Assembly (NCBI GenBank): GCA_023426425.1
Contig: JAFAAT010000172.1
Span: 1-11,593 of the forward strand
DNA length: 11,593 nucleotides
Direction of reading: 5' to 3'
Origin: Bacteroidota bacterium
Lineage (GTDB): Bacteria > Bacteroidota > Bacteroidia > Chitinophagales > Chitinophagaceae
The position numbers and the translations under genes are program-made. The notes beneath the pieces are model-generated. The model saw nothing but the letters and a program-made list of their open reading frames with translations, was not told the origin of the DNA and did no database searches. Below are positions 5,841 to 11,497 of this stretch, in pieces (positions within the stretch are counted from its first letter, which is position 1; each line of letters opens with the position of its first letter).

Positions 5841-5880
5841 CGGCCTCCCTCGGGAGGCCGTTGGTGCTTTTCATCTTACT
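5841..5880 (+). terminator. Hairpin terminator after the first secreted paralogue
   Basis: CGGCCTCC (5841-5848) and GGAGGCCG (5853-5860) form a perfect 8-bp stem around CTCG. The following TTGGTGCTTTT is only moderately T-rich. It lies 34 bp after the stop, so termination is likely, and the next gene probably has its own promoter. Confidence 0.7.
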
Positions 5881-5985
5881 ACATCATTATGACAACTCCG
5901 CTATGAAATTTTCACCCATTAAAATAGATTTGAGTTAATATTGGTACGGAATTAATGCTTGAACCGTATCTCTGAACCATAGTGT

Positions 5986-6831
5986 ATGAAGCGAACTTTA
6001 CTTTTATTTTTGAGCTGCGGTCTGGGTTACTTAACCTTTACCAGCCACAGCAACGGCATCGCCCAGCAGGGCTATAACAGGACTGGAGCAAAGAACTCAC
6101 AAGCCAATTGTGCAGGCACGGGATGTCACGTGAATGCAACTAATAGTGTCACACTCTCGGTCTCTTTTTTCGACCTCACTACAAGCCAGCCAGCGAACAC
6201 GGGGTACTACTCTGGCGGACACGTCTACAGGGTGACTATTGACGCAGGTAACGAACCCGCCTACTCCGAATTTGGATTCCAGTTTGCCGTTACTGACGGT
6301 GCTGGCACCAGCAAAGGTAGTTTCGTACCCACTGCCGGTCTTCAGTCCCATGTAGCTGATGGAATAGGGATCATTGAACAGGCAGCTCCTATCCCGGCCA
6401 CTTCAAGCGGCTTAGTCAAGGAGTTCTATTGGAAGGCACCTCCCACAGGAACAGGCAATATCGACGCCTATGTAACAGTCCTGGCTTCAAACAATGACAA
6501 TTTTGTCACGGGCGACCGGTCCGCACATGCAAAGATCTCGTTTGTTGAGAAACCATTATCTATCGAAGGCATTTCACAGCCGGCCATAGTTTCTGTTTAC
6601 CCCAACCCCGTAGCCGACAGATTAGAAATAAATCTTGAAAAGGCAAGAGCCGGAGACTATACACTGAGGGTATACACGTTGTCAGGGCAGGTAATTGTAA
6701 ATCAGGTAATCAATGTTTCAGGCACCACAGCTTTTACTGAACTGAACACCGGTTCCTGGTCCAGTGGCACCTATCTGGTAAGTCTTAGCAGTTCTTCCGG
6801 CAAGGAAGTAATTCCTGTCGTCAAGCGATAG
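5986..6831 (+). CDS. Second secreted CX4CH protein with T9SS sorting domain, paralogue of the gene at 4946
   Basis: The 281-residue protein shares the order and motifs of its neighbour: an N-terminal signal MKRTLLLFLSCGLGYLTFTS, an AQQGYNRTG segment, Cys42, Cys47 and His48 in NCAGTGCHV, a beta-rich domain (EFGFQFAVTDG, EFYWKAPPTGTGNIDAY, RSAHAKISF), and a T9SS tail from about 196 with VYPNPVADRLEI and GTYLVSL. GYLT, NRT, GCH, the FGFQ/YGFQ strand and the YPNP motif can be aligned directly with the first copy. The two copies are clearly diverged, so the duplication is old. A weak TATCTCTG box lies 11 bp upstream of the ATG. The Cys at position 11 is within the signal peptide core and does not make a proper lipobox. 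Surface export is well supported; substrate or haem binding is inferred only. Confidence 0.82.
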   Translation: MKRTLLLFLSCGLGYLTFTSHSNGIAQQGYNRTGAKNSQANCAGTGCHVNATNSVTLSVSFFDLTTSQPANTGYYSGGHVYRVTIDAGNEPAYSEFGFQFAVTDGAGTSKGSFVPTAGLQSHVADGIGIIEQAAPIPATSSGLVKEFYWKAPPTGTGNIDAYVTVLASNNDNFVTGDRSAHAKISFVEKPLSIEGISQPAIVSVYPNPVADRLEINLEKARAGDYTLRVYTLSGQVIVNQVINVSGTTAFTELNTGSWSSGTYLVSLSSSSGKEVIPVVKR

Positions 6832-6852
6832 CCATCTTGCCAGAATATTGTT

Positions 6853-6878
6853 AAAGCCACCACAACTGGTGGCTTTTT
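6853..6878 (+). terminator. Intrinsic terminator after the second secreted paralogue
   Basis: AAAGCCACC (6853-6861) and GGTGGCTTT (6868-6876) form a perfect 9-bp stem around ACAACT and run into TTTTT. It lies 21 bp after the stop codon and isolates the downstream RDD gene. Confidence 0.88.
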
Positions 6879-6947
6879 GCATTCATTGGCATGGTTTGCA
6901 TCCTGTTCTCTGAACGAGTGTTGTTTAGACGATTTAAAGGCTGTGCG

Positions 6948-7379
6948 ATGAATAAGAACAGGTTGACGAGCGCGATTTTTCCAAAGAGAATTTTGAACTA
7001 TGCCACGGTTTGGGAGCGTTTCGGCGCTTTCGTAATCGACCTTTTAATCATCATGCTGTTTAGCGTGGTAGTGAGTCTGAAGATCAGCATCCCCTACTCG
7101 TGGATTGTTACGGCCTGGCTTTATGAAGCTTTGCAGTTATCCGGTATGCACCGCGCCACCATCGGACAGAGAACCATGGGCATAAAAGTGAGCAATATGC
7201 AGGGCGGCAGCCTGAGCTTCGTGGAAGCATCGGTAAGGCATTTTTCCAAATACCTTTCTCTGTTTACTGCACTTTCCGGCTACCTGATCGTCATTCTTGA
7301 CCGGAGGAAGCAGACCCTTCACGACAAGATCGCTGAGTCAGTTGTAGTGACCGAAGAGAGCTATCAACCCGCCATATAG
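6948..7379 (+). CDS. RDD family membrane protein
   Basis: The 143-residue protein shows the RDD pattern: WERFGAFVIDLLIIMLFSVVV (Arg and Asp at the edge and inside of the first membrane helix), a second hydrophobic segment around YSWIVTAWLYEALQL, then ATIGQRTMGIKVSNMQGGSLSFVEASVRH and a third helix LSLFTALSGYLIVILDRRKQTLHDKIAESVVV. RDD proteins are small inner-membrane proteins proposed to be transporters or ion exchangers; the substrate is unknown here. The frame is open back to an ATG at 6891, but the additional 19 residues are not family-like, so the ATG at 6948 is preferred. Its 3' end overlaps the converging UbiA-like gene by 42 bp. Confidence 0.82.
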   Translation: MNKNRLTSAIFPKRILNYATVWERFGAFVIDLLIIMLFSVVVSLKISIPYSWIVTAWLYEALQLSGMHRATIGQRTMGIKVSNMQGGSLSFVEASVRHFSKYLSLFTALSGYLIVILDRRKQTLHDKIAESVVVTEESYQPAI

Positions 7380-8201
7380 TAGCATGAGTCCATCAATCAC
7401 TCCCAGGTAGTATTTGTCAGTGGGATACTGTTTCGACACCACAATGGCCCGCCAGGTCAGGATAGAAACGATAGCAGCAATCAAAAGGTGAGTTTCATTT
7501 CCCACCCTGAAGTACTGAAAGATACAGAGCAGTGCAAATACAACAATAGTGAAGTACATCAGGCTGTAACTTCTGTTGATGCCAATCACGTTGGGTATTG
7601 TAAGTATGTCCTCTCTCATATCAGTCTGCATATCTCTCACATCGAAAGCAATACACAGGGTAAACAGGAATACAAAACGTATCAGCAGCTCCAGCGGGTA
7701 GGCGTACACGGATACATTCCAGTGGAGCATTGGGAGTACTGCTGTGGTGATCGTCCAGACGAGTGTAAGGGTGAGAATTTTCACCCAGCCATAATCACGC
7801 AGTCTGCCCTGCCCGAACGGCAGCAGAGGAAAAGTATAGCCGAACGAAAGGACACCAAGTAGAAGACAGGTGAGGAGAATTTCCCGGCTGACGAAGAACA
7901 GGCTGAAGGCGATCAGCGAAAGCCCGGTAATTACCATGATCAGGTGCCAGTACCGGTGCGTTAAGGTCCATCGGTAGCGGTCAGACTTTCTGGCTTCTGT
8001 GCGTCGCAGCAAGAAATGCGCATTGTAAACTACTAATGTGCTTCCTGCTATGAATGCATGGAGCTCCGAAGGCTGGGGTAGTGCACCGAGGATCAACCTT
8101 TCGGTGGCGAGGCAAAGGCTAATGGCGCAGCATGCAGCGAATACGCTGGTGTATAGCAGCCAGTCTGTGAAGCTCTTAAGCACGTGCTGCAAATCTAGCA
8201 A
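7338..8201 (-). CDS. UbiA-like polytopic membrane protein, possibly a degenerate prenyltransferase
   Basis: This 287-residue protein has about seven to nine hydrophobic segments. A cytoplasmic-type motif at 186-202 carries Asp187, Asp190, Asp194 and Asp198 in FDVRDMQTDMREDILTIP, which resembles the second Asp-rich motif of UbiA prenyltransferases, including the downstream IP-NVIG element. The first Asp motif expected near residue 60 (NxxxDxxxD) is replaced by VVYNAHFLLRRTEARKSD, so canonical Mg-diphosphate binding is doubtful. I recall uncharacterised Bacteroidota UbiA-like proteins with a similar YN-R pattern. The frame is bounded by an upstream stop; TTG at 8201 is the first start, and GTG at 8183 is a real alternative because a TAGATTTG box lies between them. 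The lipid-linked substrate, if any, is unknown. Confidence 0.65.
   Translation of the reverse strand: MLDLQHVLKSFTDWLLYTSVFAACCAISLCLATERLILGALPQPSELHAFIAGSTLVVYNAHFLLRRTEARKSDRYRWTLTHRYWHLIMVITGLSLIAFSLFFVSREILLTCLLLGVLSFGYTFPLLPFGQGRLRDYGWVKILTLTLVWTITTAVLPMLHWNVSVYAYPLELLIRFVFLFTLCIAFDVRDMQTDMREDILTIPNVIGINRSYSLMYFTIVVFALLCIFQYFRVGNETHLLIAAIVSILTWRAIVVSKQYPTDKYYLGVIDGLMLLYGGLIALFGHYN
8190..8197 (-). promoter_or_regulatory. TAnnTTTG box between two possible starts of the UbiA-like gene
   Basis: Read leftward the sequence is TAGATTTG, then CAGCAC, then GTG at 8183. The spacing of six bases to a start codon equals that at trmB. If it is a real promoter the protein begins at the GTG, not at the TTG at 8201. 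No -33 TTG is evident, so it may be chance. Confidence 0.28.
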
Positions 8202-8310
8202 TCTCTTTGTCCATCACCTAAGGTGTTGAGCCTCATTGTACTGGCAGAAATGCATTTTCGTGTATGTGCAACTGATGGGAAAACCAGCTGTTTTTCGTTA
8301 AATTTAGTAC

Positions 8311-10095
8311 ATGATCCAACGCCTGTTTGACATACCTGCGCAACGTGCGGCTGAAGACCCGGAAGGGATCATGTTGGCCGCTAAAGAAAATGGTAACTGG
8401 ACTACCTACACCAGCGGGGAAGTCTGGGAAACTGCACGTAAGCTGGCAGGAGGAATTCTGTCACTCGACATTAGCAACCAGACGCTTGAGCCGGAGCAGC
8501 AGGAAAAGATTGCTATTATATCGCCCAACCGCCCGGAGTGGATGATCACAGATATGGGTGTGCAGCTCACTGGTGCGGTGCTTACACCTGTGTATCCTAC
8601 AATAAGCCCTAAAGAACTCGAATTCATCCTTGCCGAAGCGGGCGTGCATATCGTCTTTATTGCCAGCAAGGACCTCTACAAGCGTTTTAAATCCGCACTT
8701 AAGAATGTGCCTTCTGTAAAGCACATTTATTCATTTGATCCGGTGGAAGGTCTCGTCAGCTGGAAAGAACTCATTGACAAAAACCTGGCACCAGATCCGC
8801 AGGTTATCGACAGGATAAAACCTGAAACCCTCGCCACCATCATCTACACTTCGGGTACCACAGGCGATCCCAAGGGTGTGATGCTTAGCCATAGCAACAT
8901 CGTCAATAATGTGCAGGACTCCATGCCTGCATTTTCATTTGCCGAGAAAGGTGCGCGGACGCTTAGCTTCCTTCCTTTGAATCATATTTTCGAGAGGATG
9001 GTCACTTATGTCTACCTGCAGGCAGGGCTATCAGTATGGTATGCAGAAAGCATGGAGACGATTGGAGACAATCTTCGTGAAGTAAAGCCCCTGGTATTTA
9101 CCACTGTACCTCGCCTGCTGGAAAAGGTTTATGAGAAAATACTTACCAAGGGTCTTGCCCTTACTGGTGTCAAACGTGCCCTGTTTTTCTGGGCGTTGGA
9201 GTTGGGCAAGAAGTACGACAATGCCAATCCTGGCAGTGCTTGGTATCAGCTCCAGCTGAAGCTGGCTAACAAGCTTATCTTCAGCAAATGGCGGGAAGCA
9301 CTTGGCGGAAATGTAAAAGCTATTGTGACCGGCTCTGCTGCCTGCCAGGAGCGGTTAATAAGAATTTTCACTGCTGCTGGTATCGTCATCATGGAAGGAT
9401 ACGGCCTCACGGAAACCTCACCTGTTATCTCAGTAAACCGCTTTGAATCAGATGACAGAAGGGTAGGGACTATCGGACCACTCATCCAGAATGTAGAAGT
9501 GAAGATTGCTGAAGATGGGGAGATATTGACCAGAGGAAAGAATGTGATGATGGGATATTACAAACGTCCTGAGCAAACCGCCGAGGCGCTCAAAGACGGC
9601 TGGTTTCATACCGGTGACATAGGGCAGTGGGTAGAAGGTAAGTTTCTCAAGATTACCGACAGGAAGAAGGAGATATTCAAAACCTCCGGTGGAAAATATG
9701 TAGCTCCGCAGGCTATCGAGATCAAAATGAAAGAAAGCCCTTTCATTGAACAGATTATGGTCACTGGTGCAGGAAAGAAGTTTGTCAGTGCGTTGATCGT
9801 CCCGGCATTTCCTGTATTGCGCAAATGGCTTCAGGACCAGGGTAAGCCTGTGCCCACAAATGATGAGCTGATCACGCTACCAGAAGTAAGAGATCTCATC
9901 AGGAAACAGATAGACAAATACAATCCACAGTTCAGTCATGTAGAGCAGGTGAAGAAGTTTGTACTGCTGCCGCAGGAATGGACCATCGACACCGGTGAGC
10001 TCACACCTTCGCTAAAGATGAAACGTAAGATCATTGAGCAAAGATTCGGCCACCTGATCGAAGACCTTTATACCGACCCTATGTCTAAGATTTGA
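8311..10095 (+). CDS. Long-chain fatty acid--CoA ligase (AMP-forming, FadD15-like)
   Basis: The 594-residue enzyme activates fatty acids to acyl-CoA via an acyl-AMP intermediate. The ANL-superfamily landmarks occur in order: the P-loop YTSGTTGDPKGV (179-190), LPLNHIFERM (221-230), a GSAACQERLIRIFTAAG segment (341-357), the adenine-binding motif GYGLTETSP (363-371), the Asp of TGD (434-436), the hinge ITDRKKEIFKTSGGKYVAP (448-466), and the C-terminal catalytic Lys569 in TPSLKMKRK. Length and the hinge sequence are typical of the bacterial long-chain group. A TAAATTTA near-match to a -7 box lies 4 bp upstream of the ATG. The chain-length preference cannot be read from the sequence. It could feed beta-oxidation, to which the thiolase at 588-1766 may also belong, but the two genes are not linked in an operon. 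Confidence 0.93.
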   Translation: MIQRLFDIPAQRAAEDPEGIMLAAKENGNWTTYTSGEVWETARKLAGGILSLDISNQTLEPEQQEKIAIISPNRPEWMITDMGVQLTGAVLTPVYPTISPKELEFILAEAGVHIVFIASKDLYKRFKSALKNVPSVKHIYSFDPVEGLVSWKELIDKNLAPDPQVIDRIKPETLATIIYTSGTTGDPKGVMLSHSNIVNNVQDSMPAFSFAEKGARTLSFLPLNHIFERMVTYVYLQAGLSVWYAESMETIGDNLREVKPLVFTTVPRLLEKVYEKILTKGLALTGVKRALFFWALELGKKYDNANPGSAWYQLQLKLANKLIFSKWREALGGNVKAIVTGSAACQERLIRIFTAAGIVIMEGYGLTETSPVISVNRFESDDRRVGTIGPLIQNVEVKIAEDGEILTRGKNVMMGYYKRPEQTAEALKDGWFHTGDIGQWVEGKFLKITDRKKEIFKTSGGKYVAPQAIEIKMKESPFIEQIMVTGAGKKFVSALIVPAFPVLRKWLQDQGKPVPTNDELITLPEVRDLIRKQIDKYNPQFSHVEQVKKFVLLPQEWTIDTGELTPSLKMKRKIIEQRFGHLIEDLYTDPMSKI

Positions 10096-10100
10096 TTCAC

Positions 10101-10108
10101 TATTTTTG
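10101..10108 (+). promoter_or_regulatory. Candidate -7 box upstream of the CA-rich leader
   Basis: TATTTTTG matches TAnnTTTG exactly and lies 6 bp after the acyl-CoA ligase stop. Its last three bases are the TTG that would otherwise be the most upstream start of the AraC frame. A transcript from here would carry a leader of about 200 nt. No clear -33 element is visible. Confidence 0.35.
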
Positions 10109-10120
10109 CAACCTTCCGAA

Positions 10121-10312
10121 AAAAACAACTACACGAATCAACAACTACACAACAATCAACCACACTACACAACAACTCACCGACTCAACAAATACACAAC
10201 CCACCAACTACACGAATCAACGAATCAACGACTACACACCAATCAACTAAACGATTCCACGATTGAACGATTCAACGACTCACCAACTACACGCCTCAAC
10301 AACTCAACAACA
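10121..10312 (+). repeat. CA-rich, G-poor degenerate repeat leader upstream of the AraC gene
   Basis: About 190 bp is built from words such as CAACTACAC, GAATCAAC, CGACTCAAC and CAACTCAAC. The 17-mer CAACTACACGAATCAAC occurs exactly at 10126-10142 and 10205-10221. The block has almost no stop codons in two frames, which reflects its composition rather than coding. It belongs to the same family as the block at 4098-4199 and has the same orientation relative to its downstream gene. Confidence 0.78.
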
Positions 10313-10879
10313 TTGAACCTCCACATCCGAAACATGGTTTGCAATCGCTGCCGGATGGTAGTGAAGCAGATCATCACAGACACCGGCCTTACTCCTTTGC
10401 AGGTAGAACTGGGCGAGGTAGAACTTGCAGAGGAGCAGCTCACCGATCTGCAACGCCAAAAACTAAATGCTGGTCTTCAGGAAGCAGGTTTCGAACTGCT
10501 GGATGATCGTCGTAGCAAACTGATCGAGAAGATCAAGCACCTTATCATCGATTTAGTCCACCACCGCGACGACCAGGAGAAGCTTAAACTCAGTGAGTAC
10601 ATCTCTTCCAAACTTCACTATGACTATCCCTACCTGAGTAAGCTGTTCTCCGAAACTGAGGGGATTACCATTGAACAGTTTATCATCAACCATAAGATTG
10701 AAAAAGTGAAGGAATGGCTGGCCTATGATGAGTTTTCACTCAGCGAGATCGCCGACAAGCTCCACTACAGCAGCGTAGCCCATCTTTCCGCCCAGTTTAA
10801 GAAAGTAACTGGCATGACACCCAGCTATTTCAAGCAGCTACAGCATAAACAGCGTAAGCCGCTCGACAACATCATGTAA
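10313..10879 (+). CDS. AraC-family transcriptional regulator with N-terminal CxxC (HMA-like) domain
   Basis: From the TTG at 10313 the protein is 188 residues. The opening NLHIRNMVCNRCRMVVKQI, then GLTPLQVELGEVEL, matches the short N-terminal domain found in many Bacteroidota AraC regulators, which looks like a ferredoxin-type heavy-metal-associated fold; here it carries a full M-x-C-x-x-C metal-site pattern. A linker helix follows, then a C-terminal AraC HTH pair over about residues 90-180 (LSEYISSKLHYDYPYLSKLF, FSLSEIADKLHYSSVAHLSAQFKKVTGMTPSYFK). The frame stays open upstream to a TTG at 10106, but those 69 codons are CA-repeat translation, so that start is rejected; ATG at 10334 is the other option and would cut the first strand. 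The TAA stop coincides with the first bases of the repeat at 10877. Its targets are unknown. Confidence 0.85.
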   Translation: MNLHIRNMVCNRCRMVVKQIITDTGLTPLQVELGEVELAEEQLTDLQRQKLNAGLQEAGFELLDDRRSKLIEKIKHLIIDLVHHRDDQEKLKLSEYISSKLHYDYPYLSKLFSETEGITIEQFIINHKIEKVKEWLAYDEFSLSEIADKLHYSSVAHLSAQFKKVTGMTPSYFKQLQHKQRKPLDNIM

Positions 10880-10988
10880 ACCGTGCGAACTTCTTGAGCC
10901 TCGCCATGGACTGTCTCACGTTGATCTTAGCATTCCTCTGCCTGGCAGCACAGTAGCAATTCAGTTACATAGTAAGACCGCCGCCATC
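10877..10988. repeat. ~112-bp direct repeat, copy 1
   Basis: It matches copy 2 (11203-11314) at 110 of 112 positions, differing at GTGCGAAC/GTGCAAAC and TCGCCATGG/TCGCGATGG. It begins with the TAA stop of the AraC gene; nine further bases upstream (GACAACATC at 10865-10873) also match copy 2. Identity stops inside what is the left arm of the terminator in copy 2, so this copy lacks a complete hairpin. Confidence 0.92.
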
Positions 10989-10995
10989 CTTTTAG

Positions 10996-11011
10996 TCCCG
11001 ACACTTCGGGA
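10996..11011. repeat. Small GC hairpin TCCCGA/TCGGGA
   Basis: TCCCGA (10996-11001) and TCGGGA (11006-11011) form a perfect 6-bp stem around CACT. It lies just after copy 1 loses identity and has no T-run, so it is probably part of an inserted repeat. Confidence 0.5.
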
Positions 11012-11019
11012 ACGGCGTC

Positions 11020-11084
11020 CCTGCCTGCCCGAACCCGAAGGGGGCGGGCCTGCCGGTAGGTTTACCTGCCGATAGGCAGGCAGG
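11020..11084. repeat. Nested GC-rich palindrome (REP/BIME-like) including GC element copy B
   Basis: CCTGCCTGCC (11020-11029) and GGCAGGCAGG (11075-11084) are perfect 10-bp complements enclosing 45 bp. Inside are CCCGAAG/GGGGCGGG and the near-palindrome GGTAGGTTTACCTGCC. Bases 11024-11048 match the minus strand of 3481-3505 at 20 of 25 positions. The structure resembles bacterial REP-type palindromes, with no RAYT gene in view. Confidence 0.65.
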
Positions 11085-11105
11085 TTTGATGCTTGCCCAT
11101 ACAGA

Positions 11106-11121
11106 ACGGCAGATGTGCCGT
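11106..11121. repeat. Hairpin ACGGCA/TGCCGT
   Basis: A perfect 6-bp stem with the GATG tetraloop lies between the nested palindrome and copy 2. It has no T-tract and no function is assigned. Confidence 0.45.
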
Positions 11122-11156
11122 ATTGCGGGAACTTATCGCCGTGAAACGGGAAGCGA

Positions 11157-11166
11157 CCCCCCCCCC
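11157..11166. repeat. C10 homopolymer tract
   Basis: Ten consecutive C residues lie in non-coding DNA just before copy 2. Tracts of this kind are prone to slippage and to sequencing error. Confidence 0.8.
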
Positions 11167-11202
11167 TAGAAACTTTACCCGCAGGTGATAGACAACATCT
11201 TA

Positions 11203-11314
11203 TAAACCGTGCAAACTTCTTGAGCCTCGCGATGGACTGTCTCACGTTGATCTTAGCATTCCTCTGCCTGGCAGCACAGTAGCAATTCAGTTACATAGTA
11301 AGACCGCCGCCATC
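11203..11314. repeat. ~112-bp direct repeat, copy 2 (with intact terminator)
   Basis: This copy matches copy 1 at 110 of 112 positions and copy 3 at all 96 positions that remain in the window. Homology with copy 3 extends 31 bp upstream (11172-11202 against 11467-11497, 26 of 31 identical). The unit contains an internal CTGCCTGGCAG palindrome and continues directly into the terminator hairpin at 11302-11345. Confidence 0.93.
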
Positions 11315-11345
11315 AGGGCGTCTTTGATGGCGGCCGTCTTTTTTT
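11302..11345 (+). terminator. Strong intrinsic terminator at the 3' end of repeat copy 2
   Basis: GACCGCCGCCATCA (11302-11315) and TGATGGCGGCCGTC (11325-11338) form a 14-bp stem with a single C-C mismatch, followed by seven T residues (11339-11345). The T-run is on the plus strand, so the transcript it ends would run through the repeat from left to right. Confidence 0.85.
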
Positions 11346-11346
11346 G

Positions 11347-11374
11347 GTTCTTTTTTGGACGAGCAAAAAAGAAC
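11347..11374. repeat. Dispersed hairpin with loop GACGAG (copy B)
   Basis: GTTCTTTTTTG (11347-11357) and CAAAAAAGAAC (11364-11374) form a perfect 11-bp stem around GACGAG, the reverse complement of the loop at 3462-3467. It starts right after the terminator's T-run. On the minus strand it presents the same TTTTGCTCGTCCAAAA core as copy A. Confidence 0.75.
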
Positions 11375-11497
11375 ATAAATCATTTGTGGAGCAAATAGAA
11401 GCTGACTCTTTTCACCCGAACCTATAAAGTGGCTCGACTACTCAATAGGAGAAGGCGCCTGACAGAACTTTAACCGTAGGCGATGGACAACACCTTA

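Noticed and set aside
5986..6040. Lipoprotein signal in the second secreted paralogue (Cys at residue 11)
   Set aside because: The Cys is within the hydrophobic core, too close to the N-terminus, and the residues before it do not form a good lipobox; the paralogue has no equivalent Cys.
10106..10312. N-terminal extension of the AraC protein from TTG at 10106
   Set aside because: The translated residues are pure CA-repeat composition, the TTG lies in a TAnnTTTG box, and the family opening begins near residue 70 of that frame.
10961..11245. 94-residue minus-strand open frame across repeat copies 1 and 2
   Set aside because: It uses repeat sequence, hairpins and the C10 tract; the corresponding reading in copy 3 diverges and stops, and the repeat is also open on the other strand, so openness is not evidence of coding.
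11260..11300. 5S rRNA-like start (CTGCCTGGCAGCACAGTAGC)
   Set aside because: It resembles the TGCCTGGC opening of 5S rRNA only over a few bases; the rest of the 5S consensus and pairing are absent.
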